Below, one piece after another: positions 1 to 9,190 of a stretch of 34,258 nucleotides of DNA; position 1 is the stretch's first letter, and every line of letters starts with the position of its first letter. This DNA is from Methylobacteriaceae bacterium (GTDB lineage: Bacteria; Pseudomonadota; Alphaproteobacteria; Rhizobiales; Beijerinckiaceae). The stretch is from NCBI GenBank assembly GCA_947444195.1, contig CANEZL010000049.1:1-34258 (forward strand), read 5' to 3'. The translations under genes were made by a program, and so were the position numbers. The notes under the pieces are model-generated. The model did not search any database and was not told where the DNA came from. It saw only the letters and a program-made list of their open reading frames with translations.

Positions 1-2
1 AC

Positions 3-1256
3 GCCGCCTACTGGTCGATCGCCACCACGGTTCGCACCGACAACGCCTCGCTGTCCGCCGTGAAGGACTCCCTCGGCCTCGGCTCCTCGGCGGTGGACAC
101 CGCCTATAACGGCCTGACCTCGGTGCTCGGCGACCTGCAGAACCTGCGCACCAAGCTCCAGACCGCGCTGACCCCGGGCGTCGACCGCGCCAAGGTGCAG
201 GTCGAGATCGCCGCCCTGCAGAACAAGATGCAGTCCACCGCCGATTCCTCGAACGCGTCCGGCCAGAACTGGCTCTCGGTCAACTCCGCGGCCTCGAACA
301 CCAGCTTCCAGGCCACCCAGAACGTGGTCGCCGGCTTCTCGCGCAACACCGCCGGCACGGTGACGTTCTCGAAGATCGGCGTCGACGTCAACGCGATCAA
401 GCTCTACGACCTGAACGCCAGCACCATCGCCACCGCCGCCACCGCCGGCCAGGTCACCGGCACCACCGCGCTCACGGGCACCACGGTGTTCTCCGGCGGC
501 ACCGCCGACTTCAGCGGCACCAACGAGGTGAAGTTCGCGCTGACCCTCGGCAACGCCGACACCGCGACCATCACCATCAACAAGTCCACGATGGCCTCGG
601 CGGCGGCCGACCTCACCAAGGTCACGACGCAGGAGTTCCTCGACGCGATCAACAACCAGATCGCCGCCTCCACGGGCGCCTCCGGGATCGCCGGCGACGT
701 CAAGGCCTCCCTCGACACCTCCGGCCGCCTGACCTTCACCACCACCGCGACGGGCGCCGGCACCGCCGCGCAGGTCACCATCCAGAACGCCACCGTCACG
801 GCGGGCAACACCCTGGTCAACGTGGGCTTCGGCACCGGCACGGCCGCCACCGACGCGCGCACCGGCACCGGTTCGGCCGCGGGCACCACCGCGGGCAAGG
901 GCATCCTCGACACGAACGACGGCAGCACCGGCTTCTCGATCAGCACGATCAACATCAGCGGCATCACCAGCGACACCGTGCTGACCAACATCATCACCCA
1001 GGTCGAGAAGGCGCTCGCCAAGGTCACCGACGCCGGCACCAAGCTCGGCGCCAACAAGACCCAGATCGACGGCCAGAAGACCTTCATCGACACGCTGATG
1101 AAGGCCAACGACCGCACGATCGGCACCCTCGTCGATGCCGACATCGAGGAGGAGTCGACCAAGCTGAAGGCGCTCCAGACCCAGCAGCAGCTCGCGGTCC
1201 AGACGCTCTCGATCGCCAACGGGTCGACCCAGAACGTCCTCTCGCTCTTCCGCTAA
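3..1256 (+). CDS. fliC: Flagellin, 5' end cut off by the window edge
   Basis: Structural subunit of the flagellar filament, exported by the flagellar type III apparatus. The reading frame is open from base 3, so the GTG at 60 is only an internal codon. The residues before it (AAYWSIATTVRTDNASLSAV) are the conserved alpha-helical D0/D1 region of rhizobial-type flagellins. The middle of the protein is rich in Thr, Ala, Gly and Ser, as in the variable exposed D2/D3 domains. The C-terminus (about the last 60 residues, ending QTLSIANGSTQNVLSLFR) is the second conserved D0 helix. About 417 residues are visible; perhaps 25 N-terminal residues are missing. It ends in TAA, followed by a strong hairpin, and converges on ftcR. 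Family assignment is firm; which flagellin paralogue it is cannot be told. Confidence 0.95.
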   Translation, partial: AAYWSIATTVRTDNASLSAVKDSLGLGSSAVDTAYNGLTSVLGDLQNLRTKLQTALTPGVDRAKVQVEIAALQNKMQSTADSSNASGQNWLSVNSAASNTSFQATQNVVAGFSRNTAGTVTFSKIGVDVNAIKLYDLNASTIATAATAGQVTGTTALTGTTVFSGGTADFSGTNEVKFALTLGNADTATITINKSTMASAAADLTKVTTQEFLDAINNQIAASTGASGIAGDVKASLDTSGRLTFTTTATGAGTAAQVTIQNATVTAGNTLVNVGFGTGTAATDARTGTGSAAGTTAGKGILDTNDGSTGFSISTINISGITSDTVLTNIITQVEKALAKVTDAGTKLGANKTQIDGQKTFIDTLMKANDRTIGTLVDADIEEESTKLKALQTQQQLAVQTLSIANGSTQNVLSLFR

Positions 1257-1267
1257 GGGCCGTCCGC

Positions 1268-1332
1268 GCCGCCCGGGTCCGCCGGGCGGCGCACGACGCG
1301 CGAAGGCCGCGCTCCTCACGGAGCGCGGCCTT
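1268..1332. terminator. Double hairpin terminator between flagellin and ftcR
   Basis: Two perfect hairpins follow the flagellin stop. The first has a 9-bp stem (1268-1276 with 1282-1290). The second has a 13-bp stem (AAGGCCGCGCTCC at 1303-1315 with 1320-1332) and a 4-base loop. The T-rich tail after the second (TTCCTCGTTCTC) is weak. As the flanking genes converge, it probably serves both directions. Confidence 0.75.
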
Positions 1333-1360
1333 CCTCGTTCTCAGGGTCTGCGTCTCGGTC

Positions 1361-2041
1361 TCAGCCGACGAAGGTGTAGCCGGCGAGCCGCCGGGCCTCG
1401 ATCGGGTCGTGGCCGAGGCGGGCGCGCAGCTTCTTGCGCAGCTTCGAGATGTGGCCCTCGACCACGCTCTCCTCGCAGGCCGTCTCCAGGTCGCCGTAGA
1501 CGGCGGCGAAGATCTGGCCCTTCGTGACCTGACGGCCGCGGTTCTTCGCGAGATATTCGAGGATGTGGCGCTCGCGGCGGGGCAGGAGCAGGCTCTGCCC
1601 GTCGATCTCGGGGTCGCGCCCGTCCGTGTGGACCACGAGGCGGCCGGCGCGGTCCGGGGTGGCGGGGGCGGGCAGGCCCCGGCTGACGCGCCGCCGGATC
1701 GCCGTGGCGCGGGCGATGATCTCGCGGACATGGACGGGCTTGCGCACCACGTCGTCGATGCCGGCGGTGAACAGGGCCAGCGTCTGCTCGAGGGAGCGGG
1801 TCTCGTTGAGGGCGATGATCGGGGCCTGGGACAGGCTGCGGATCGCCACGGTGCAGCGCGGACGGTCCGCGCAATCCCCGAGCACGAACCCCGAGATGCC
1901 GGCCAGATCCTGGGCGGGGGCCACCGCGAGCCACTCCGCGAAGGCACCGGCCTCGTGGCCGCGGGCGGGCACGCCCTCGTCGGTGAAGCCGGCCACGTAC
2001 TGGGCGGTGACGCTCTCGCGCTCGTCGATGACGATGTACAT
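1361..2041 (-). CDS. ftcR: FtcR-type flagellar transcriptional regulator
   Basis: Winged-helix DNA-binding regulator of the atypical OmpR type; in Brucella FtcR is a master activator of flagellar genes. With the start at 2041 it has 226 residues. The N-terminal receiver-like domain starts MYIVIDERES, close to recalled FtcR (MIVVVDERE), and contains LALFTAGIDDVVRKPVHVREI at about 88-108. The usual acidic pocket and phospho-acceptor Asp of receivers are not evident, as in this family. The C-terminal domain (about 130-226) has the LPRRERHILEYLAKNRGR and HISKLRKKLRARLG stretches of a Trans_reg_C winged helix. An in-frame ATG at 2068 would add nine residues, but the family alignment favours 2041. 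Neither start has a strong ribosome site. It converges on flagellin, fitting a flagellar role. Confidence 0.9.
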   Translation of the reverse strand: MYIVIDERESVTAQYVAGFTDEGVPARGHEAGAFAEWLAVAPAQDLAGISGFVLGDCADRPRCTVAIRSLSQAPIIALNETRSLEQTLALFTAGIDDVVRKPVHVREIIARATAIRRRVSRGLPAPATPDRAGRLVVHTDGRDPEIDGQSLLLPRRERHILEYLAKNRGRQVTKGQIFAAVYGDLETACEESVVEGHISKLRKKLRARLGHDPIEARRLAGYTFVG

Positions 2042-2148
2042 CTCGGTCTTGCCCCAGGCGCGCAGCATCCATCGCCCGGCTCGCGAGCCGATCGTCGGAC
2101 GGTGCTGGCGTGATCGAAAGTCTTCTCGTCCGGAACGACGATCGAAAG

Positions 2149-2191
2149 CTTCGTGAGGCGTGAGAGAGTCTCGGGAAGACGTCTCACGAAG
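2149..2191. promoter_or_regulatory. Inverted repeat upstream of ftcR
   Basis: CTTCGTGAG (2149-2157) and CTCACGAAG (2183-2191) form a perfect 9-bp inverted repeat with 25 bases between the arms, about 110-150 bases upstream of the ftcR start. It could be a regulator site or a hairpin in the ftcR leader. Its function is not known from the sequence. Confidence 0.4.
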
Positions 2192-2239
2192 GCGATCGGT
2201 CGTGCACCATTCGTTAAGGGGAGCTTTTTGTTAAAATGG

Positions 2240-2254
2240 TTAATGCCGCGTTAA
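2240..2254 (-). promoter_or_regulatory. CtrA box (TTAA-N7-TTAA) upstream of ftcR
   Basis: The minus strand reads TTAACGCGGCATTAA, a perfect match to the TTAA-N7-TTAA consensus bound by the cell-cycle regulator CtrA; both half sites read TTAAC. Two more GTTAA motifs lie at 2213 and 2230, so four occur in about 42 bases. The site lies about 200 bases upstream of the ftcR start. The rest of the 2042-2395 gap contains the inverted repeat at 2149-2191, no credible gene, and GC-rich spacer beyond about 2270. CtrA control of flagellar regulators is established in alphaproteobacteria; control here is inferred. Confidence 0.6.
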
Positions 2255-2395
2255 GGCCACGCTTGAGCCCCTGGTCGGTGGTATTTCTTGTGGCGGTCGC
2301 GCAACAGCGACGGCACGCGTGAGGCGTCCCGCATGCCCGATCGGAATCCGGTTAGCCGGCAGAATCGGCGGTCCGTATGCGGGGACCGCCTCCGG

Positions 2396-2827
2396 TCAGG
2401 CGGCGGGGCCGCGCCGCCAGCCGCCCAGTTCGCGCAGATAGGCGTCGGGCAGCTGCGCGGCCCGGGCCGCCGCGAGCACCGCCTCGAGATAGTCCGGGCG
2501 CGGCAGGCCGGGCACAGTGCTGCCGCCGAGATAGATCAGCGCGCGCCGCACGCCGGTCTCCGTCGTCACCGGCTGGGTGGTCTTGAGGTAGAGCCCGCCC
2601 GCGACGCCCTCGTAGCGGTCCAGCGCCGGCACGTCGGCGAGCGCGAGGTCCCAGAGCACGCCCCAGACCGTCCGGGCGGGATCGCGCACCACCGAGGCGT
2701 AGCCCGCCCGCATGACGATGAAGCGGTGGCGGCGCAGCCGGGCCTGGCCGACGAGGCGGGAGGCCGGGCAGCGCAGGGCCATGGCGGCGGCGTCCATGTT
2801 GGCGCCGTAGGCGAAGTAGAGGGGCAA
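2396..2827 (-). CDS. Gamma-glutamylcyclotransferase-like (GGCT/AIG2) protein
   Basis: Small enzyme of the GGCT fold, which releases 5-oxoproline from gamma-glutamyl compounds; the real substrate is unknown. The N-terminus PLYFAYGANMD carries the family's YGxNM substrate-binding loop at residues 6-11. Glu73 in LDRYEGVAGGLY is at the position of the catalytic Glu. About 143 residues, normal for the family. The only available start is TTG at 2827, one codon (AAA) after the in-frame TGA that ends the AT-rich upstream gene, with no Shine-Dalgarno site. Base composition changes abruptly at this codon, so the native start or leader was probably replaced by the upstream insertion. Translation may depend on reinitiation from the upstream gene. 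Confidence 0.8.
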   Translation of the reverse strand: MPLYFAYGANMDAAAMALRCPASRLVGQARLRRHRFIVMRAGYASVVRDPARTVWGVLWDLALADVPALDRYEGVAGGLYLKTTQPVTTETGVRRALIYLGGSTVPGLPRPDYLEAVLAAARAAQLPDAYLRELGGWRRGPAA

Positions 2828-3392
2828 TTTTCAGTCTGATTCGAAACGAACACTTATATTTTCGATTTCTTTCGCTATTATTTCGTGACCAAGGTCAACG
2901 TAACGGCATAACATATTGCTATAATCTTCAATTTTAATTGATGGGCGAGAGGAATTTTGCAGTAAGGCGGTTTCCTGCGCGCGAATTATATTATTATAAC
3001 GGTTTTCTATATCATCAACTTCTCTCATAATTTCCTTATTTATGAGAGGCTTTATCCTATTGATGAAATATCTACACTGATTAAATTTCTCCTCAATTGC
3101 TTGTAAATGGCTTTTTCCGTCTAAATTTCGAAAGTCAAACACGGGATCGTATCTGTTATATTCTTCTACAAGTTGTTTAAGTTTAAAATTGTAGTAATTG
3201 TCTTTTGATTTCTGTCGTTCTATTTTCTTCGAATTGATCGTGCTGATGAAAGCTACAATAATAGCAGTCAACAAGCTCACAAGCGCGGCAAATAGAGGAA
3301 GATAATCCTTCATAGTACTGCTACGCTTGTTTTGATTTGAGGTGATTGGGCGTCGTGTAATTAATGTTCTGCGATGTGGTGAAGGTGCCTAA
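2827..3392. other. AT-rich island, probably horizontally acquired
   Basis: Base composition collapses here: 2881-2940 has 20 G+C of 60 and 3121-3180 has 19 of 60, while both flanks are around 70 percent. The left edge falls exactly at the first codon of the GGCT-like gene. The right edge lies within about 35 bases of the pccA stop (around 3360-3392). The island holds one open frame (2831-3313). I see no transposase, terminal inverted repeat or convincing target duplication. Confidence 0.75.
2831..3313 (-). CDS. Small membrane-anchored protein of unknown function
   Basis: I do not recognise this 160-residue protein. Residues about 5-27 form one strongly hydrophobic segment after MKDYLP, typical of an N-terminal membrane anchor. 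The remainder is hydrophilic, rich in Lys, Glu, Asn and Ile, and predicted by eye to be largely helical, perhaps coiled coil (about 30-75 and 80-120). There is no Cys/His metal site or nucleotide-binding motif. Codon use is AT-biased, unlike every other gene here, which points to transfer from a low-G+C donor. The ATG at 3313 has no clear ribosome site. Its TGA is in frame with, and one codon before, the GGCT-like gene. Lone foreign membrane proteins can be mobile-element or defence cargo, but nothing in the sequence proves that. Confidence 0.65.
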   Translation of the reverse strand: MKDYLPLFAALVSLLTAIIVAFISTINSKKIERQKSKDNYYNFKLKQLVEEYNRYDPVFDFRNLDGKSHLQAIEEKFNQCRYFINRIKPLINKEIMREVDDIENRYNNIIRAQETALLQNSSRPSIKIEDYSNMLCRYVDLGHEIIAKEIENISVRFESD

Positions 3393-5396
<2,004 letters not shown>

Positions 5397-5527
5397 CGTG
5401 CGCCGCGCTCGGACCGTAGCTTCCCGGGAATGATCCGGGTTCTTAAGGCCCGGTCGAACCTCCCGATAAAGCAGATGCGCGGCGGACGGAAGCTGTGCTT
5501 TGGGAGGCCGACGGGCTCCCGGGCCGC

Positions 5528-5971
5528 TCAGGCGGCCAGGGCGAAGCTCGGGCGCCGGGTCTCCGCCGGCTGGCGGCTCCAGCGGTTGGCTTCGAGGGCG
5601 AAGACCGTGAGGTTCTCCGCGCTGGCCTGGGCCTCCCGCACGATCTCGATGGCGATGCGGGCGGCGAGCGGCGTCGGGCCGGTGCGGCCGGCGAGCGAGC
5701 CCGCGAGCCAGGCGGCGGTATCGCGGTCGATGGTGCCGGTGGGCCGCTCGCCCCAGACCGCGAAATCGACCACCGCCTGCACGAGGAAGTCGCCGAAGCC
5801 CGGATCGATCCGGGGCACGGCCCGCTCCAGGGCGATCAGCATGTCCACCTGATCGCGGCTGGCGAACCCGTCGGGCAGCAGATCGCGCATCAGGCGGCGC
5901 AGGTCGCCCGCCGTGACGGCGCCGGCGGAGAGGGTATGGTTGCAGAAATCCTGAAGAGAAACGTTGCACAT
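5528..5971 (-). CDS. Conserved hypothetical protein, 147 residues
   Basis: Not recognised. The ATG at 5971 is preceded by a clear GGGGAGG ribosome site, so the gene is believable. The protein is soluble and mostly helical, with no signal peptide or membrane segment. It opens MCNVSLQDFCNHTL and has acidic helical stretches (DLRRLMRDLLPDGF, QVDMLIALERAVPRIDPGFG). No metal-binding or nucleotide-binding signature is visible. It lies 131 bases upstream of pccA on the same strand and could share its transcript; the spacer contains no clear terminator. Composition matches the host genome. A role in carboxylase function would be a guess. Confidence 0.65.
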   Translation of the reverse strand: MCNVSLQDFCNHTLSAGAVTAGDLRRLMRDLLPDGFASRDQVDMLIALERAVPRIDPGFGDFLVQAVVDFAVWGERPTGTIDRDTAAWLAGSLAGRTGPTPLAARIAIEIVREAQASAENLTVFALEANRWSRQPAETRRPSFALAA

Positions 5972-6269
5972 CTGTCTTCGCCTCCCCGGCCTTGTTGTCG
6001 CCGGTGCTTGTCCCTTGTTGTATTCGACTATGCGCGGGCAGCCTCCTTTCAGAGGTTAACGCGAAAATCTGAACCCGCGTTCAGGTAAACGTCCGCTCAC
6101 GAAGCAAGCTTTCGGGTTCCTTGCCGGATCGGCCCCGGGCGGGCGCGGCAGGGATGAGAATAAAGGCATCGGCTGCCCCCCGGCCGACGGAACGGTCGCG
6201 CTTGGCCCGCATTGAAGGCTCGTTCGATCCTCGCCGGCCCGTCACGCCGGCCGCCCGCGGAGACGCCCG

Positions 6270-6449
6270 ATGACCCTCCTGAAATGGGCCCTGATCTGCT
6301 TCGTGATCTCGGTGATCGCGGGCGGCCTCGGCTTCACCGGCATCGCGTCCGGGGCCGGCTCCCTCGCCCGCATCCTGTTCGGGCTGTTCCTGCTCATCGC
6401 CATCGTCATCGTGGTGGTCGCCTTCGCCATCGGGCAGGCGGTGTTCTGA
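6270..6449 (+). CDS. DUF1328 / UPF0391 small membrane protein
   Basis: A 59-residue protein with two hydrophobic segments: about 5-25 (WALICFVISVIAGGLGFTGI) and about 31-56 (ARILFGLFLLIAIVIVVVAF), joined by an ASGAGS turn. This is the pattern of the DUF1328 (YtjA) family: a Lys-Trp start, a GFTGIA motif and a second helix. The ATG at 6270 has GGAG at 6259-6262. Function is unknown; homologues are often found near stress genes. It lies 16 bases before the dehydrogenase gene and may be co-transcribed with it. Confidence 0.85.
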   Translation: MTLLKWALICFVISVIAGGLGFTGIASGAGSLARILFGLFLLIAIVIVVVAFAIGQAVF

Positions 6450-6465
6450 GCCGCCGGCCGGGCCG

Positions 6466-7317
6466 ATGTCCGCGAGCCGCACCGCCCTCGTCACCGGGGC
6501 CACGAACGGGATCGGCTACGCGACGGCCCTGGGGCTGGCCCGCTGCGGCGACCGGGTCGTCCTGGTCGGGCGCGACGCGGGCCGCCTCCAGGCGGCGGAG
6601 GCGGGCATCCGCGCCGCCGTCCCGGGGGCGATGCTCGAGACGGCGCGGGCCGACCTGTCCTCCCAGGGCGAGATCCGGGGACTCGCCGCCGAGATCGGAC
6701 GGCGGCACGACCGGCTCGACGTGCTCGTCAACAACGCGGGCGCGATCTTCGACCGGCGCGCCCTCACCGTGGACGGGATCGAGCGGACCTGGGCCCTCGA
6801 CCACCTCGGCTACGTGCTCCTGACCCTCGAACTCCTCGACCTCCTGAAGGCCAGCGCGGGGGGCGGGGCGGGGCCGCGCATCGTCAACGTCGCCTCCGCG
6901 GCCCACCAGCGCGGCCACATCGACTTCGACGATCCGGAGGGCGCGCGCCGCTACGGCGGGATGCGCGCCTATTGCCAAGCCAAGCTCGGCAACGTGCTGT
7001 TCACCTACGCCCTCGCCCGCCGGCTCGCCGGCAGCGGCGTGACCGCGAACGCCCTGCATCCGGGGGTGATCCGCTCCGGCTTCGCCCGCAACACGGGCGG
7101 ACTCCTCGGCTTCGGCTGGAGCCTGATCCGCCCCTTCCTGTCCACCCCCGAGGACGGGGCGCGGACCTCGCTGCACCTCGCCTGCGCGCCCGAGCTCGAC
7201 GGCGTCAGCGGCGGCTACTTCGCGCGCTGCGCCCCCGCCCCCTCCTCCCGCGAGAGCCGGGATACCGGCGTGCAGGATCGGCTCTGGGCGCTCAGCCTCG
7301 CCCAGGTGGGGCACTGA
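6466..7317 (+). CDS. Short-chain dehydrogenase/reductase, retinol-dehydrogenase-like
   Basis: NAD(P)-dependent oxidoreductase with a Rossmann fold; the substrate is unknown. 283 residues. TGATNGIG at 10-17 is the dinucleotide loop and NNAG at 89-92 stabilises the central sheet. Ser144 (VNVASAAH), Tyr169 and Lys173 (YCQAK) complete the catalytic set, so the enzyme should be active. Arg36 after the second strand (LVGRD) suggests NADPH preference. The GHIDFDDPEG insert and the LHPGVIRSGF stretch resemble the retinol dehydrogenase/WW-oxidoreductase group of SDRs. It follows the DUF1328 gene at 16 bases. Confidence 0.88.
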   Translation: MSASRTALVTGATNGIGYATALGLARCGDRVVLVGRDAGRLQAAEAGIRAAVPGAMLETARADLSSQGEIRGLAAEIGRRHDRLDVLVNNAGAIFDRRALTVDGIERTWALDHLGYVLLTLELLDLLKASAGGGAGPRIVNVASAAHQRGHIDFDDPEGARRYGGMRAYCQAKLGNVLFTYALARRLAGSGVTANALHPGVIRSGFARNTGGLLGFGWSLIRPFLSTPEDGARTSLHLACAPELDGVSGGYFARCAPAPSSRESRDTGVQDRLWALSLAQVGH

Positions 7318-7427
7318 ACGCGGCGGGCGTGCCCGCGCGCACGGACGCACCCCGCCGGGAGGGCGAGATGTATCCGGAACGCAAGGGGTTGCCCGCACGT
7401 CTTCCCGGTCGGGCCGGGCCCGTTCTC

Positions 7428-7488
7428 GTACCGCTCACGCCGTTTGCCCGCGCCGCGGGGATTGCCGCGGGAGCCTCGTGAGCGGTAC
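7428..7488. promoter_or_regulatory. 12-bp perfect inverted repeat upstream of the LuxR-type gene
   Basis: GTACCGCTCACG (7428-7439) is exactly mirrored by CGTGAGCGGTAC (7477-7488), with 37 bases between. It lies between the dehydrogenase stop and the regulator start (40 bases before the AGGAGG site). It may be an operator or a leader hairpin. No T-tract follows, so a Rho-independent terminator is less likely. Confidence 0.5.
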
Positions 7489-7545
7489 CGGACCGGGACC
7501 GAGGACGGCCCCCGCCCGCGAGACGGCAGGAGGCCGTGCACACCG

Positions 7546-8628
7546 ATGAGCGACGCCTACGAGGATCTGGTCGAGCGCATCTACGAGGCCGCCGCGCTGC
7601 CCGATCTCTGGCCGGCCGCGCTCTCGGAGATCGCCCGCTACGGCGAGGGCAAGGGCGCCCTCCTCTTCACCAGCCGGGACGCGGATTTCCGGGCGGTCGC
7701 CGCGCCCGAGATCGCCGACGTGGTCGCCGCCTTCGTGGACGAGGGCTGGGCCGCCCGCAACGCGCGCCCGGCCCGGCTCTTCGCCGCCCGGCACGCGGGC
7801 TTCCTCACCGATCTCGACGTGTTCACCCCCGAGGAGATCGAGGCCGATCCGCTCTTCACCGAGTTCCTGCGCCCGCGCGGCCTCGGCTGGGGCACCGCCT
7901 CGGCGATCGTGGTGCCGAGCGGCGAGCAGATCGTGGTGGACGTGGAGCGGCCCTACGCGATGGGCCCGGTCCCCCCCGCGGTGGTGGCCCGGCTCGACGC
8001 CCTGCGGCCCCATCTCGCCCGCGCCGCGGTCATGTCGGCCCGGCTGCGCCTCCAGGCGGTGCAGGTGGCCGCCGAGGCCCTCGACATGGTCGGCCTGCCC
8101 GCCGCCGTCCTCGGCCGGCACGGCCAGGCGCTCGCGATGAACCGGGGCTGCGAGGCCCTGCTCGACGACACCCTGCGGGCGGGCCGCCGCCTCGCCTTCG
8201 TCGATCCCAAGGCGGACCGCCTGCTGGCCGAGGCCCTCCAATCCGCCGCGGACGGGGCGGCGGCGCGCTCCATCCCCCTCGCGGGCGCGGTGGGCCGGGC
8301 GCCCGCCGTGGGCCACCTGCTCCCGGTCCGGCGCAGCGCCCGGGACCTGTTCGCCGCGGCCTCCGCCATCCTCGTGGTCACGCCGGTGGCGCGGGGGAAC
8401 CTGCCGGGCCTCTCCGTGCTGGAGGGCCTGTTCGACCTCACCGCCGCCGAGGCGCGGGTGGCCCGCGCCATCGCCAACTGCCGGACGGTGGAGCAGATCG
8501 CCACCGAGTCCGGCACCTCGCCCCAGACCGTGCGCTCGCAGCTGAAGGGCGTGATGGCCAAGACCGGGGTCGGCCGCCAGGCCGAGCTCGTCGGCCTGCT
8601 GGCGGGCGCGGCCCTGCCGGGGAGCTGA
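7546..8628 (+). CDS. LuxR-type helix-turn-helix transcriptional regulator
   Basis: 360-residue putative regulator. Residues 1-180 form a mixed alpha/beta region starting MSDAYEDLVERIYEAAALPD, seen in many Methylobacterium regulators. Residues about 185-275 look PAS-like (LPAAVLGRHGQALAMNRGCE). The last 65 residues are a GerE/LuxR helix-turn-helix (LTAAEARVARAIANCRTVEQ, then ESGTSPQTVRSQLKGVMAKTG). There is no N-terminal receiver and no certain acyl-homoserine-lactone domain, so the signal is unknown. The ATG at 7546 follows AGGAGG at 7528-7533; the frame is open to 7444, but the extra residues look non-coding. It faces the hxlR remnant tail-to-tail. The inverted repeat at 7428-7488 may be its own operator. 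Confidence 0.82.
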   Translation: MSDAYEDLVERIYEAAALPDLWPAALSEIARYGEGKGALLFTSRDADFRAVAAPEIADVVAAFVDEGWAARNARPARLFAARHAGFLTDLDVFTPEEIEADPLFTEFLRPRGLGWGTASAIVVPSGEQIVVDVERPYAMGPVPPAVVARLDALRPHLARAAVMSARLRLQAVQVAAEALDMVGLPAAVLGRHGQALAMNRGCEALLDDTLRAGRRLAFVDPKADRLLAEALQSAADGAAARSIPLAGAVGRAPAVGHLLPVRRSARDLFAAASAILVVTPVARGNLPGLSVLEGLFDLTAAEARVARAIANCRTVEQIATESGTSPQTVRSQLKGVMAKTGVGRQAELVGLLAGAALPGS

Positions 8629-8676
8629 CCGCCGGACCCCGGACCCTGACCATGCGAGGGGCCGCGCCCGAGCCCT

Positions 8677-9101
8677 TCACGGCGCTCCACGGGAGCGGTG
8701 CCCGTAGGATGCTTGGCGCGAGGGCGCGCTCGCCTGCGCCGAGCCAGCATCCACGTCGGCCGATAGCGCTCCGGACGCCGGCGTGTCGGCCGATCCCGCG
8801 ACGTGTTCGGACCCCCACGCCTCCATCGCCTCTATGATGGGAGCCAGGGTGAGCCCGCGTTCGGTCAAACGATACTCGACCTTGGGCGGAACGGTCTCGA
8901 ACACCGTTCGGGACACGACGCCATGATGCTCCAGCGCGCGCAACTGCAGGGTCAGCATCCGCTGCGTGACGTCAGGCAACAGCCGGCGCAACGCGTTGAA
9001 GCGCCGGGGCTGGTCCCTCAGGTGGAGCAGGATCAGGGGGTCCATTTGCCGGCGATGACACCGAGGGTGGCCGCCACCGGGCAGTGATCGAGATCGGACA
9101 T
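8677..9101 (-). pseudogene. HxlR-family regulator broken by a one-base frameshift
   Basis: Winged-helix regulator of the HxlR family. A good start (ATG at 9101, GGGAG upstream) opens MSDLDHCPVAATLGVIAGKW, with the N-terminal Cys (Cys7) and GKWTP motif of the family. The frame then hits TGA at 9035-9033. The rest of the protein (LILLHLRDQPRRFNALRRLL and onward through RALEHHGVVSRTVFETVPPK and VEYRLTERG) continues in another frame. Adding one C to the C5 run (G5 at 9036-9040 on the plus strand) restores a continuous HxlR protein. Either a true frameshift mutation or a homopolymer sequencing error. Initiation at the internal ATG (9045) would give a protein lacking the Cys and first helix. Divergent from the NmrA-like gene it presumably regulated. 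Confidence 0.85.
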
Positions 9102-9190
9102 GCCAGCTCCCGGCGGTATAAAAAATGTGCGTTCTTACGCTGCGTAGCTCCCGCACCTAGCATTCTGTGGGTTCTCACAGGAGCTGCGGA
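9102..9190. promoter_or_regulatory. Divergent promoter region, hxlR / NmrA-like gene
   Basis: This 89-base spacer is locally AT-rich (TATAAAAAATG at about 9116-9126) and holds a perfect 11-bp palindrome, TACGCTGCGTA (9136-9146). The site is suited to an HxlR-type dimer. The NmrA-like gene has AGGAG just before its ATG. Exact promoter elements cannot be fixed by eye. Confidence 0.45.

Noticed and set aside
60..1256. Flagellin starting at GTG 60
   Set aside because: The frame is open to the window edge, and the residues before 60 are conserved flagellin sequence, so the gene is truncated by the window and does not start there.
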